Shown here one piece after another: positions 23,801 to 36,390 of a DNA stretch of 64,000 nucleotides. Source of the DNA: Citrus sinensis (Eukaryota; Streptophyta; Magnoliopsida; Sapindales; Rutaceae). Below the pieces are notes generated by a model that was not told the DNA's origin, searched no databases, and saw only the letters and a list, made by a program, of their open reading frames with translations. The position numbers were made by a program, and so were the translations under genes. The stretch covers positions 24,993,501 to 25,057,500 of the forward strand of contig NC_068559.1 in assembly GCF_022201045.2 (NCBI RefSeq), read 5' to 3'. Within the stretch, counting starts at the first letter, position 1; each line of letters begins with the position of its first letter.

Positions 23801-26800
23801 TAAAATAGTTGTTCATATACTTGTTATGGGAACATAATACTAGCATCTTCAATATCATTTTATTGTTAGCTGAAGCATTGAAGCTACTGTTGTCAATATA
23901 TGTTTATGGAGACATTGTTTACGAACTGCATCCGTTGGATAATCAATCTCTCATAAGCTGTAGCTTTTGACTGCAGAAAGTGGACATCTACCATCAGAGA
24001 ACAAGAGAGGGATCGGTTAACTCCTGTGAGTATTGAATTGTGACCTTGGATGTTGATGGGGGAATTTTTCTACTGACATTTTTTATTTCCTGTTACTGGT
24101 TAGATTGTGGAAGCCCTGTCCATGAGCTATCTGGGTCCAGACTATTCCCAGGTACTTAAATATTATTATATGGTCTGTTGCCTTGGACCACATCACAGAT
24201 GTTCAATTTGATTCCTAAAGGTTGACTGCCTCTGCAGCCTAAAGAATTTGGTGAGATATCAATCAAAGACCTTGATCAATTAGCTAGGAGTTCATTCCCT
24301 CTATGTATGCGCCACCTTTTCGACAAGGTAAGATTTTTCATTGTGAACTTAACCTCACTTTCCTTTCTCTAAGTTATTTCCCATCTTTATTATCTTTTCT
24401 CTTTTCTCCTCTTTGATCTTTGCTTTACAGTATTGCCTCTATGTTTCTTCTAATTAGTTGTTGTATGCCTCTTGCATGCAGCTGAGAGAAGATCATCATT
24501 TAAAGCATGGAGGGAGAATGCAATTGGGCCTCTTTTTAAAGGTTGTATTTCTTCCTTGTACATGTATATGATTTTCTGCTGTTGGTAAAATTTAGATGCA
24601 TGAAGCATGGAACTCTAATCTTGGAATGATACACGTTAATTGCATAAGAATATTGAACACTTTAGAGGTTTGAAATGTTGCAGTTTATCTTTTTGAACCT
24701 GCGTCGGTCATGAGCATCCATATTTGCTTTTTTGTCCTACAACTTACATGGTTATTCAGATACACACAGATGCCCATACTAATAAATTTATGAGATGACA
24801 CATAATTTTCTAAACTAAAGCCTCAAAATGACATGGTTAAGGGTCTGCATTCATCATATACAGTCAAGAAGGAACAGAAGGAAAAAACAGAGGAAAATAA
24901 TAGAAAAATATCGAGAATTAGGAGAATTACTTGCAAGTTTGAGTGATGAAAGTTGAAATATGTTTTGTCAATAAGTAGTATGTTTTCCGAAGACTGTTTA
25001 CTTTCTTGTTGTCGTTAACTCTTTGTGTTTCTTTGTATGCTAAGGGTGTTGGATTGAGGATGGAAGATGCCCTAGCATTCTGGAAAGCTGAGTTCTCCCA
25101 AAAGGTAAATACGGTGTACAATGGTGCTATTTTTGGTTATCCTCTTTTACGGGGAAAAAATCATTACTTTTTAATTATATTTGTAAATTGTAAATAAGTT
25201 TTAGATATATTTGATTTTTAGTATTATTGCAAATGGGAAGTCAAGCATGATTCATTTGGTTAGGGGATAAAAGTGCATCAAAAGCACTTTCTCTTAGCCA
25301 TTGCTTCCTGCTCTTCACTCACCATTCATACATGAGTATTATTATATTTTTATGCAGTATATTATGTTTGGAATCTATTCCTTAGATGGTGCCTAACCTA
25401 GAACGATGTTGACACCTAATATTCCATCTTTTTCTGTCAAAGGTTGGTGCAGAGAGGTTTGACAAAGAATATGCATACAGCATACGCCATAATTATGGAA
25501 AGGAGGGAAAGAGAACGGTAAGATACCAAACTAATGTCATTTAAAAAGTTTGCCGATGCCATATTTATCATCACTGGACTGGTAAACTATGTTTAGAATT
25601 GAATCATAGATCAGATCAGAAACCAATGGAGTTCATGTAACTTCATATGGTAAGTATTGAGCGATTGTTTTGCAAAGATAAATTCTCTTGTTTCACAGAG
25701 GCAGATAGTCTTAGAATTATATTCCGTTGAATTTCACCCTGACCTCTGTCCCCTATTTATCCTTCGAGACTTCTCTCTATTTGTATATGTGTGCACACGT
25801 CTATTACAATAACATTAAATAATTGCAGGATTATACACCTTATTCTTGTCAAAAGATCATTTCCTTGACTCCTGGTGTGGGAGATCATCACGGCTGCCCC
25901 TATCGTCATTTCAGGTCAATTATGTAGCACATTATTGTTTTTCTTATATTTTTAAAGGCCATTCTTCTGCTAAGGCACTGGGAAAATTGATAAGAATTTT
26001 TACTCTAAAGTTATCTAATTCATTCAAGTTAAAGATTTTATTTAGGAAAATTATCCACCGTCCACTGGTTTTTTCACTCTTTTTCAAAAATACACAAATC
26101 TTTTTTTTTTTTTTTTTTTGCAGCGCTCCACCTGAAGTTAACATTTTTTTTATTGGTCCACTCTTGTTATAACACCGTTAGAATTTTGTTGACATCATAA
26201 GGGTAAAATTGTCATTTCACGACACAGTGGTGGACAAGTACAAAACAATATAACTTCAAGTGGAGTTCAGTCAAAAAAAAAAATTAAGAATTGTGTATTT
26301 TTGAAACAATACGAAAAAAACAGATGGTCGATGAATAATTTATCTTTTATATTTGATGGTAAAAAAGTCATTTACGCAATATTCCGTTAATTTTCTTAAC
26401 GGTCCCCAAACGAAAGTGGACGAGTGAAAAGAAATGTAACTTCAGGTGGATTCTAGCCCAAAAAAAAAAGAATTGTATATTTTTGAAAAAGTTAGAAAAA
26501 ACAGGTGGACGGTGGATAATTTTCCTTTTATTTATCATTATTAATTATGGAATTTTGGTAATACTATGACTTTTGATACTGAATTCTAATGGGGTATTTA
26601 ACTATTTATTTTTAACGTCAATCTTTTTTCGCTTGTTACATCTATCCAACAGTGAGGAAAATTTAAGTGCTGCGCTTGGTAGAATGGGAGTAGGTAGTCG
26701 AGCAATGGAGGATGTATTGGATAAAGTGCGAAACAGACACTATCAGGTAGTTAATTACCAATCATCTCAGAAATTTGCTTCTACATGCCTCTACTTTATG

Positions 26801-27670
26801 TTTTAACCCTTTTCTACCTCTACTTTATGTTTTAACCATTACCTGTGAACAATGTGGTAAAATATGTGCAGTTGGCATGCACCTTAACATTTGAGGCTGT
26901 TCACGGCTCATCATGTGATGCTGGGATTAATCATCCAAACCAATACTTCAGTGACAGCCACAAGATATTGCAACCTAAGGTAGAAATTGTAATATGATAT
27001 TAAACTCACTTCATTCCTCGCATCATGAACTGGTTTTAGGGTCAAAGACTACTTTTGTATCTGATGCTGCCTGAATGTTTGATGTCTCTGGCAATTCACT
27101 AAGATTTCAAAAATGCCTGTATCCTGTCTGCACCTGCTGAAGCACCGGGATCCATGTAGTATCCACTATTGGGATATATTTCAAGGAACAGAATGCATGC
27201 CCCCTTGTTTGCACAGGTGACTATGTGTGGTCATTGTTGTCACTTACGTTGTGCCAGACCTAACACCATTTTAATGATTTGCCTCTGGAACGTATAAGAC
27301 AGGACAAGTTCATATTGGAACATGAAACCTTAGCCTCAATTCATGCCATATCAATTGCAGACTGCTCATTTTCTTTTGCTCGGTCAATTTTAAGGGAATT
27401 TAAATCTTTTTCTTCTCATGACTCTGGCTGTTTACTTGAGCTAGGCAGTCCTTGCTTTTGCTCAGTTTGTTTTTAATCATGTTAACGGAGCAAGATTACC
27501 AATATTCAGGTGCAAATTGTTGGTCAACCACACTCAGATCAGGCTGAAATGGCCAAGTTCAGACCCTCAAATCTGCAGACCTGCAAATCTTGATTTAATA
27601 AAAGTTATGCTATATGCATTAATTATGTCTTCACTTTGTTTTTAAATTTCAGAACAATAATGCGGCATAA
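20849..27670 (+). CDS. PRIM2: DNA primase large subunit (PriL/PRIM2), Fe-S protein
   Basis: Nineteen exons join in frame to 453 residues: 20849-20987, 21609-21670, 21757-21860, 21947-22028, 22113-22172, 22376-22433, 22886-22905, 23309-23392, 23493-23557, 23977-24025, 24104-24151, 24238-24327, 24482-24541, 25045-25104, 25443-25517, 25829-25914, 26653-26746, 26872-26979, 27653-27670. In the polymerase alpha-primase complex this subunit helps make the RNA primer for each new strand. The four cysteines that hold the 4Fe-4S cluster are present: C280 (FPLCMRH), C359 (PYSCQK), C375 (HHGCPYRH) and C427 ([14 protein letters not shown]). Other family blocks are [42 protein letters not shown] and [16 protein letters not shown]. 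Length is usual for plants; the longer C-terminal tail of the animal protein is absent. Exon 7 is 20 nt, and exon 19 codes only five residues plus stop. Confidence 0.95.
22572..22667. repeat. 48-bp tandem duplication in primase intron 6
   Basis: The unit ACTGGTAGATATTTACAAGA, through to CTCTCCAGATTT, occurs twice head to tail (22572-22619 and 22620-22667) with two or three differences. It is intronic. Confidence 0.85.
26045..26525. mobile_element. Mutator-like MITE in primase intron 16, duplicated arm
   Basis: A 481-bp element has inverted ends GGAAAATTATCCACCGTCCA and is flanked by the perfect 9-bp duplication TTTTATTTA (26036-26044 and 26526-26534). The ends match those of the element at 2184-2873, so they form one family. 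Unlike that copy, this one has two right arms as direct repeats, an inner one at about 26230-26344 and the terminal one at 26416-26525. A T run of about 20 lies near the left arm. It contains no coding sequence. Confidence 0.88.
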
Positions 27671-29546
27671 AGAGGCGGAAGTTCTGGGCATCTCTAGGGG
27701 CTTTAATGCTGTGGACCTCCTGCAGTTTGTATTTATATTTGTGGTCCAAACTCCATCAATAGTCTCTTACTTTTTCCAAATTGTTTATTTATATAAGTTA
27801 ATGTGTTAGGCAAGCTGAATGACTAATATATTCTACTAATCAAATGAGTTGAAATGAACTGAAATGTCATTTTATTATCTGGATATTTTACTTAAGGAAG
27901 CCTTAAAAAATAATTTATTGGCCTAAAGATGCAAAATGGCATATTCACCGGTGGAACCGATAAAAGTTGTTCTCTACCCTACCACTACAATAGAGTGCTC
28001 CATATGCATATTTGAATCTATATGTGGAACTGTTGAGTTATGTTTTGCTTTGAAAAGTATGGTTTATATCTTAGAAAATAGAAACTACCTATCAGATTAA
28101 AACAATACATCGGTGGTTGATCTTCTTTCCTCCCAATAGCTTGGTTTGGTTTGGCTTCACCTATCAATGCTTTAGTTGTAGTTAGTTGTGTGAGCATCTG
28201 ATAAAGACTAGAGTGTCCACAGAGAGTGGTTCTGGCAAATAGCTGCCATTTGGGACCAGCTCTTAAATTCATCAAAGTTTGTTTAAGCGTTCAGCTTTCG
28301 AAGATTAATTTATTGGATTAGTTGGATTGACTGGTGGTTAGTCGTCAGTAGGTCTGTCTAACCAAATAGTTTGAAAAAGAAAAACAGTGCAAACGACCTT
28401 TGTGATTTTCCTCTGGCAACATTACTGTGGTAAAACTGATATGAGCCTAGCCTAGTCGTGTTTGCAAATTATGTGCCAATGAATGATGATCAGATTACTG
28501 ACTGTTTGACTGTAATGACCTGTATTAGTTTATAAAGCAGTTGATGATGTGATTTGCACCTTACTGTGTGTACTAAAGCATGACCTACCATGGTGAAAAT
28601 CAACTTAATTACCGTAAAATTAGATGATTACAAAATGTTCACTTTTTAAATGATAAATTATACTTTTTTCAGGTTAACCATTTGGACTATGCAATCATTG
28701 CAAAGGATTATTGGTTAATGAGATTTTGACCCGCACCGATATTGAAATCAGTATCTTTCATTGCTTACTAACTTTTATCTATTCTCACCCCGAATTCTTT
28801 TTGTGAGAATTTTAAGTTTTTAATATTTAAAAAAAATTCCATTTGGTTCAACGGCAGTACGGTGTAATGTAATTTATTATGTAGGAATATATTATGTTGT
28901 GTGAACAATAATAATAATAATAATGTTCTATTTATTCTATTAGATTACACGTAAGGGGAAAATGGTAAAGATTAGACATTCTTTGTAAATATTAGAAATT
29001 CACAAATTTCACGTTTCCATTTCTGAGATGATATCTTGTCTTATTGGTCTCAGATCAGGAAACTGATTGTATTGTTAGTTGTTTTATGTTAATGTGCACG
29101 GGATTCGATCTTATAGTATCTTATATCACTAACCAATGAGTCTTACTAGTGATATCCATTAATTTAAAAAGAAAAAAGAAATAATGGTGTAAAATTTAAA
29201 AATAATTTTATTATTTTTTTAATCGGAAGAGGAGAAGATTTTATGAACAAATAAATAAAATACTTGCTTTATGTCTGCGGAGACTTTCTAAGAATCGTCT
29301 TTTGGAGTATTTTTAACATGGTTAAATACCACCATCTGGTTAAATAATTTTCTAGCATCCTCAGCGGCAGAAAATTTGATGGAAAGTGTTTAGAAAATAT
29401 TGTTAAGCGACGGAAAAGATACCAAAAATAGGAAACACGTAAAAAATGACGAGTGATGAGATTTTGTGACTCTGTGCCACTGCCACTGAAATAATTGGGT
29501 GGCTTCTCATCGCTTTAGTTTTTGTCCCATTCCGGTCATTCTCCAT
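27671..29546. other. Intergenic after primase gene
   Basis: The first part is the primase 3' UTR; no canonical AATAAA was seen close to the stop. The rest is unremarkable AT-rich sequence with a short AAT microsatellite (28912-28924). No gene was recognised. Confidence 0.5.
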
Positions 29547-29618
29547 CATGTATGTATGTATGTATGCATGAATGCATGCATGCATGTATGTATGTATGTA
29601 TGTATGTATGTATGTATA
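29547..29618. repeat. TATG/CATG microsatellite
   Basis: About 17 units of TATG with interspersed GCATG variants make an imperfect tetranucleotide repeat. The short minus-strand open frame across it is a repeat artefact. Confidence 0.95.
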
Positions 29619-29719
29619 ATAAGGCTTAAATGAGAAAGTGAAACGTCCCGTAGAATGTAATGAACATCCATGAAGAATATATAGCGGCTGGAGCTGAGGA
29701 AGAAGTAGGTTTAAGTTTT

Positions 29720-30062
29720 TGTTTGTTATAGGGGTTGATTTAACTATATCTTAAAAGTTATGATATTAAAGTATTTAGTAAGTTATTATCTATGATGCCT
29801 TCAAAGTTAAATTAAAATTAAGTATTAAAGTATTTGGTAAATTCTATTCATTATACCTTCAAAATTAAATTAATTTAATATACCACTTGTGTAATAAAAA
29901 CCCATAATATCTTTATTATTTTGTTAAAATTTGTATTTAAAATTTATATTTACTGCATATAAGTAATTTTTTTTTTTATAAAAAAATATAATCTTTTTTT
30001 CACATTAGCTATAACTTAAAAATTACAATAAGTGAATAACAAACAGGACATATAACTTTTAA
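29720..30062. repeat. Dispersed repeat copy 1 (MITE-like)
   Basis: AT-rich block sharing ordered words with 55815-56075: TTAAAAGTTA, ATTAAAGTATTTGGTAAA, CACTTGTGTAATAAAA and AAATTTATATTTACTGCATAT. It looks like a non-coding MITE family. GTTTGTTAT occurs inverted near both ends, but no target duplication was fixed. Confidence 0.5.
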
Positions 30063-32046
30063 TTTTGCATTGAGCAAAACTGCTTCCCTCCTCCCGGCTT
30101 CATATTCCTTTCCTGGGCTAGAAGAACAGTGGAGTGAAATCATACATACATGGTTGGTACAATCATTTCAGCAGTAACTTTCGAGCCATTAATAACTTCT
30201 TGAAAGGCATGGCTGTCATGGACCCTAAAAAGCACTTTTGGGACCTTTGTTATGTTTTATTAATTGAAGCAGTCTACAGTAAGGCCATGTTATTGCTATC
30301 AGACTCGTCACCTTTGGAGTTAGAAGTTGGACTTGTTCTTATTAAATTTTATGTTAAATCTGTTTTCTGTGGCCGACCCCGTATAATAAATTAGACAAAC
30401 CAAATATAGCACAACACCGCCCTTATTATAAATTTTCTGGGTGGGTGGGTCAATAATTTTGTTTTTTTTTTGAAAGGTGTGGGGTCAATAATCTAAAATT
30501 GCATTAAAAATCTTAAAAGTCTTAACCCACAACAGGCTTGGCTTAGCTTTCGCTCAATTTGTAATTTGGAAGTAATGAATTTTTGGGTTGTAAAAGTAAA
30601 ACTTTGTGTCTGCGTGACAAATATCCCTCTGCTCTATATGGTAGCTAGCTGCCTGGCTTACTCTATTTGCAGTGGCCAATGGAGAGATTAAGGAAAAAGG
30701 AGTACGTATGTTCTTTATGATCTAGATTTCTTCAATAAATAAACATTAAAAAATGGCTTTGCTAGATTGGACCATTACCAAAGCTTTCCATTTCTGTAGC
30801 TTGCATTATTCTTGATGGGTATCCAAGAATGGGCAATCAAGACCAAAGCATAGCCATTATTTTAAACAACAAATTAGAGGATGAAGCTTTTCATCTGAAT
30901 TCTTTAATCACGGGGCGGGGATTAAGATCACCTCCTCACAGCTTAGAACTTATAAAAGATGATATTTTAATTGGGTGGGGGTGGTTCTTTTATAGTGAGC
31001 TTCAAGATTTATTCATCTGCATACAGTTTTCTTTTTGTTGGTTCTTGAAATATTCTGTTCCTTACTAAATTTTCAATTTATTATTGTGATTTCTTTTTTA
31101 TGAGAATTGGTTGAAATTACTAACTAGAAGTAAAAACACATTGAGATGTTGGATGGGAAAAAAGAAAATGAAAAGGAATACTTTAAGAAAATATTTGAAA
31201 GGCACTCTGCTCTGCTTATATAGGGTAAAGATTTAATTCTAAATTAATTTTTAATTAAACACTTATTTAGAATTGTTAGGTAAGAAAAATAAAAGATATA
31301 AAAATACTAAATAAATTTTTTAACCCTAAATTTAATACTCAACAAAACTCAACTCAAATTTGTAAAAAGATTCTAAGCTATGATTAGATCATCTTCATAA
31401 ATCATAACCTTTTGCCTGCTCATTCACACGACAAATTATGGCCATGAAAGGTAACAAAACTATCCCATGCATTAAAGCCAGCAATAATTTTCCAGAACAA
31501 AATAATGGCCTGATTTTGCATCTCATCCACAGGACAGAGACTTTTGATGTTGACTCGATGATATATATATATATATGCACATACATACATATATTTCATT
31601 TTTCATACTTGAAACTTGTACTGTTGCACACAAACATTCAAAACTCCATTAGATTACAAGAGAATCCAACAACAAATTTTGGCAAGAGGATTCCCTTGTT
31701 AACAAAGCTCGAGGGAGAAGTAATAAATACTCAAAAAAAATAACAAACTTCATGCAACGCGAAGCACAAGAAATTCATATACTCAATGCTTTCCTTATCT
31801 TTCCTCCTTAACTTGAAAAGTTGAAAGCAACAACACCCTGTCACTTTCTTTGCCACTCATTTCTTTGGCTTTTGTCTTTTTAATAACCCATGATTTGTTT
31901 ATTCAACCGAATTAAAATATTGACTTCAAAAATTTTCTTCTCTTCAAAGAAGGCAGCAGCAAGCCTAAAAGGGAATGAGAGAAGACTCGCAATGACTATT
32001 TTCTTTACCATTCATGGTTACCTAATTACCTTCTAGCTTTTACGTG

Positions 32047-32049
<3 letters not shown>
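30063..32049. other. Intergenic before the SPL gene
   Basis: No gene was recognised. Open frames of 60-100 codons (for example at 30134, 30829 and 31438) carry no known motif and are likely chance. The right end probably holds the SPL promoter. Confidence 0.5.

Positions 32050-32079
<30 letters not shown>
32050..32079. repeat. CT microsatellite in SPL promoter or leader
   Basis: About 15 CT units lie roughly 1.15 kb before the SPL start codon. The pyrimidine-rich sequence that follows looks like a long, possibly intron-containing 5' UTR; its splice sites could not be fixed. Confidence 0.9.
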
Positions 32080-32081
<2 letters not shown>

Positions 32082-33228
32082 ACAGCGTTTGTATCTGAAT
32101 ACATTATCCAAAAATCTCTTGCAGTCTTTGCTTCTTGTTCTGCTACTGAGGAAGCACTAGCTGCAGCAAGTAGTTTAGAGCTAGCAAAAGCTTTTTGATT
32201 GGACTTTTGTAAGTGAATCAATGCTGCCAAAGTCAAGTGCTGTCAGTGTTGTCTTCTTTTTTCTTTCTTTCTTTCTTGTTCTTCAACTTAAAAGCACACT
32301 CCGATCTGTTTGTCTTGTCTTTTCTTTTATCTTCTTCTTGTTCCTCAACTTTAACCACTTTGTCTTCAAGACATTGATTTGACCTTTTTTTTTCCAGTTC
32401 TTGCTATTGGGAATAGAGGATTCTCTTGTGAATTGCCTCTTATGTGGTTGATTTGTGGGATTCTCAGGTTACTTTCATATTAACTCTTTTTCAGCTTTCT
32501 TGGTTTTTGTTTTTGAGATAATATGCATTTTATGAATTCATACAACTGAGTTTATACTTTTTGGGTTTCTTTGGACTTTGCCTGGAAAATATAATTTCCC
32601 TAGTTTTGGCAGTTTTTACAGTTCACAGATATCTATCATAAGCATGTTTATGTTTATAACTTATTCAAGGAAAAAAAAGAAAAAGAAAAAGATATCTGTA
32701 GTTCACTACTGAATAAAATTTTTGTTTACAACAAAAACTAGAAAATGGTTGTTGGTGTCGTAGCTTTTCTTAATTAAGAAAAAAATCTCTAAGGCTAATG
32801 TAGTGACGAGTATACATGTATGAGAATTTTACCATACCCTTTTTCCTAAATCTAGTAGTTATTTAATTCTTTAAATGAGGTTTCTTCATGTTCTTTAAAG
32901 GGAACATCAGAAGTCTTTCATAATGTTAATAATTGATTAACAATAAGAGTAAGAAGCTTAGACATGAATTTGTGTGGTTGATTTTTATTCTTGCTGCAAA
33001 GATTCTGAAATATTATGTGATATTTTGACTAGGAGTTGAGCGTGAGGAGATAAAAAAGAAGTACAGGAAAATGTTCCATAGGACAATCTCTTGGAAGATG
33101 CTGTTCTCCTAATTGCTTTAGTTGCTGGGTCCAGTAGCGATTGCTTTGTGGACTTAAAGCTCGGAATAGTTAGGTTGACTTGGAGGACAAGTTAGAAAAT
33201 AGAACTTGAGTATTCTGAGGAGTCTTTG

Positions 33229-35027
33229 ATGGAATCATCACCATCTGGTTCTTCAAAGAGAGCCAGAGTGCCTGGCAATGGCACCCAAATTCCTTCTTGC
33301 TTGGTTGATGGATGCACAGCTGACCTTGGTAAATGCCGAGACTATCATAGACGCCATAAAGTTTGTGAGCTTCATTCTAAGACCCCCAAAGTAACTATTC
33401 ACGGTCGGGAACAGCGATTTTGCCAGCAGTGCAGCAGGTAAGAATAGCAATAAGCTTGTAAGGATAGAAATAACTGGAGTGCTTCTGGAATCATTTTTGC
33501 CTTCCTGTTGTTTAATCATTCTCTATAATGCAACTCAATTTAATTTTTACCAAGGTATATTCTTCAGTGTACTTAGATTATAAGATTTGCATAAGACGGA
33601 TGCATCTATTTTCTAAACTATGTTTAGTACAGATTCTACTAGCTTGATTGGAACCAAAGCACCATTAGATTCAGATAATATTTCTACTACATACCCTTGA
33701 ATTTCCCTCCGGGTAAATTATTATTTGCTGTTTGGCATTTCTTATGTCAATGATCCTGAAATTCAGAAAGCAAATGATTTCTTTAGTCACCTCCAGATTG
33801 TTTGAAGAAACTACTTTGTTACCGGAGTTAACCAAGAAGTAGAGGATGGCATCTGTTTGTTATTTTGAAGGTTAAATTATGTGTAAGCAGCTGAATATAT
33901 TTGCAGAAAATGTCCTTAATAGCCAAGTCTAGATGAGACAGGATCTTTATTGCTATTTGATTCTCAAAGGCATTTATGGTAGCCATCAACTATCTGTAAT
34001 TCTATCAGATTCTCCATGCAGTGGACTATGCCTCATAAAACTGAGCTGCATAAAAGATGTATTATCAGATTTGCTCCTCAAAAAATTCACTTTTTGTTTA
34101 TCTATGGGTTCGTAAAGCTAAATTTCTATTGAATAATTTATCAGATTTCACTCATTGGAGGAGTTTGATGAGGGAAAGAGAAGCTGTAGGAAACGACTTG
34201 ATGGACATAATCGGCGACGTAGGAAGCCTCAACCAGATTCTCTGTCCTTAAATTCGGGGAGGTTTCTTTCCAATCCTCAAGGTCCATTATTAGTTTTGAT
34301 TTCTGAATTCAATCATTATAAACTAAGAGCCTTCACAATTATTGAGTGCTGAACTGAATGCTAGCTTAACCCTTCCATGAATCCACATAGTGATTAAGTT
34401 CGTTTGAATTATCCGTAAACTTGTTCTTGTGCAGGTACTAAATTTATACCATTTGGTAGCCCCGAATTATTCTCCACAAGTGCGGCGCCACCTGTTTGGA
34501 GTGGCATAGTCAAGGCCAAGACTGATGAGATGCTTCACAACAATCACTTACAGCTAGACTTCACTAATGGGAACTTGTTTTGTGGATCCTCTTCTCATGA
34601 CGACAAAGAAGGGAAGCAGTTCCCATTCTTAGAAGGCGCGGCCACTTCTGCACTCCCAAGGGCTTCTTCTGTCTGTCAACCACTACTTACTGCCAATTCC
34701 TCATTGGGGAATTGTGGCAGCAGCAGCCAGAAAGTATTCTGCAACAGGTTAAACCGAGTTGTCCATTCAAGTCGTGCTCTCTCTCTTCTGTCATCACCAC
34801 AGCCTCAGACTCGGGGGGTCGGTTTGAACCATACGGCGCAGACTGACTCAAAGTTGATCCCTCCAGCACAGTCCTTGATTACTAGCCTGAATTACAGTAG
34901 GCTAGGAATGGTTGTTCAGCCTAGTAATGCCAGCCTTCATGACCCAGATACATTTGAGATTGGCCCTGCCCGTGATGAGTCATCTACGAGTGGAACTCAC
35001 CAGTCACTCTCCTTCTCTTGGGAGTAG
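33229..35027 (+). CDS. SPL13: SBP-box transcription factor, SPL13-like, miR156 target
   Basis: Three exons, 33229-33437, 34145-34281 and 34435-35027, encode 312 residues. The SBP domain (about residues 22-98) shows both zinc sites: C24, C29, C46, H49 and C65, C68, H72, C84. The basic nuclear signal at 81-97 ends in HNRRRRK. An intron between the two zinc sites (CSR/FHS) is typical of the family. SBP proteins bind GTAC-core DNA and drive vegetative-to-reproductive phase change. Exon 3 carries a miR156 site coding RALSLLS. The protein is small with no ankyrin repeats, and its short tail ends LSFSWE, as in SPL13-type members. The start at 33229 is the first ATG in frame. A possible poly(A) signal AATAAA is at 35071. 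The symbol is by likeness; SPL16-like naming would also fit. Confidence 0.94.
34774..34793 (+). promoter_or_regulatory. miR156/157 target site in SPL coding exon
   Basis: The sequence GTGCTCTCTCTCTTCTGTCA is the canonical plant miR156 recognition site, in frame to code A-L-S-L-L-S (residues 230-235). It places this gene under age-dependent miR156 repression. Confidence 0.97.
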
Positions 35028-35337
35028 TAATAGGTGTCATTGCTTCTGACCGTTTTAGTAGGTTCCAATTAATAAAATGTGGACTTAAGCGCTAGTGTTT
35101 CTGATATTGCTGCATTTGTGTAGCAGAGAGATCTTTTTTAGATGCTACACATAAGGTTTGAATATGTTTTCTCTGAATTAACTTGTATCCCCCAAACGGT
35201 GGGTTCATCTTCTCGTTTGATGCATTTATCTCATTGAAATTTATTCCCATTTGATTGGAGACTTTCACGATACCAGATGATGTCTCTCAGAGTCTCACCC
35301 ACTTGTATGGGAAGCCCAGTCATGTCATTCCAATTAA

Positions 35338-35400
35338 TGCAACACGACTTTTTGCAGATGCTATTACAACATGACTTTTTGCAGCTGCTATTGCAACATG
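35338..35400. repeat. Short tandem repeat, about 29-bp unit, 2 copies
   Basis: GACTTTTTGCAGATGCTATT followed by ACAACAT is repeated once with small changes. It lies downstream of the SPL gene, and the open frame across it is not convincing. Confidence 0.75.
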
Positions 35401-36390
35401 AAACTGTCTATATAAATTCTAGTTATTTAATACAAGCTAGATTATGCAATTACATAAAAATACTTCCCAACATATATGTGTGTGTAAATTAACTGACAGA
35501 TATAATATAATGAATAGATTGAGAATTTGAAATCCAAACGTGATCAAAATTTTCCGTTTTGAGTAACCTGGACGAAAAAAAAAAAAAAAAGAAAGACAGA
35601 AAATCAGGACAGCGAATTTTTAGCGTCCTGGGAAAATGGGTGATCTAATTACTAGCATTTTGGTCTCGCGTCATGGGTTATGGTGGTGGTGGTGGTGGGT
35701 ACTGGGAAAACGACGCCGTAAAGATGTTAGACACCTTGATAGTTTATGCCTCATAACACATTCTGTCACATTACTACTAGTTACTAAGGAATAAAGCATC
35801 GAAGGGGAAAGCACGTCCAGCTCTCTGTATTTGTCGGTTTAATGATTCGCGTCGCTCTTTATTAATTGCCGAGAATTTGTGTGCTTTTGGCCTCACTATT
35901 ATGCATGCTTGCTTCGAGGATTTCTTTAAGGGGTAAATTCTCTGTACAAAGATATTATGAGCTCAAATCTTTCGGCAATTAATAATTAGTGACATACATG
36001 ATACCATATCAAAGATCAAGGAATAAAGAAAAAGAACCCAAATCTTTCTAGCAGCTGGTCGTGAAAGCATAATCATAAAAGTTTATCCATAAATATAGTC
36101 CCACATCATATAAACAATATCGTGCTATTGCTACACGCTCTATTAAAAAAATAGGTAGGGGGAATATATTATCCAACCCTTGTACGGCCGTACAATGTGA
36201 GGAGGGTTAAAAGTGATTGATTAATGTGATTACAAAATTCTAGACAAACAACAAATATCTATCTGATGGAATTAAAGTGGGCCAATCCAAAGCTGTGACA
36301 TTGATGTTACTCCCATCTCTATCCACAAAAACCCTATTAAAAGAGACACCGCTCCAAGCCCTCCCAGGAGCAGTTAATCAAGCAGCTGTA
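35401..36390. other. Intergenic between SPL and DUF761-like ORF
   Basis: No gene was recognised. Low-complexity GGT repeats (35682-35699) and an A run near 35576 are present. The right part is the likely promoter of the ORF at 36391. Confidence 0.5.

Noticed and set aside
25846..26172. A 108-codon plus-strand frame
   Set aside because: It is another frame over primase exon 16 running into the intronic MITE.
30134..31068. Two plus-strand frames of 80-86 codons
   Set aside because: No recognised motif, no splice partners, and length expected by chance in this composition.
36277..36390. Longer start for the DUF761-like ORF
   Set aside because: The added residues are unlike the family, and a MES start at 36391 fits better; not excluded.
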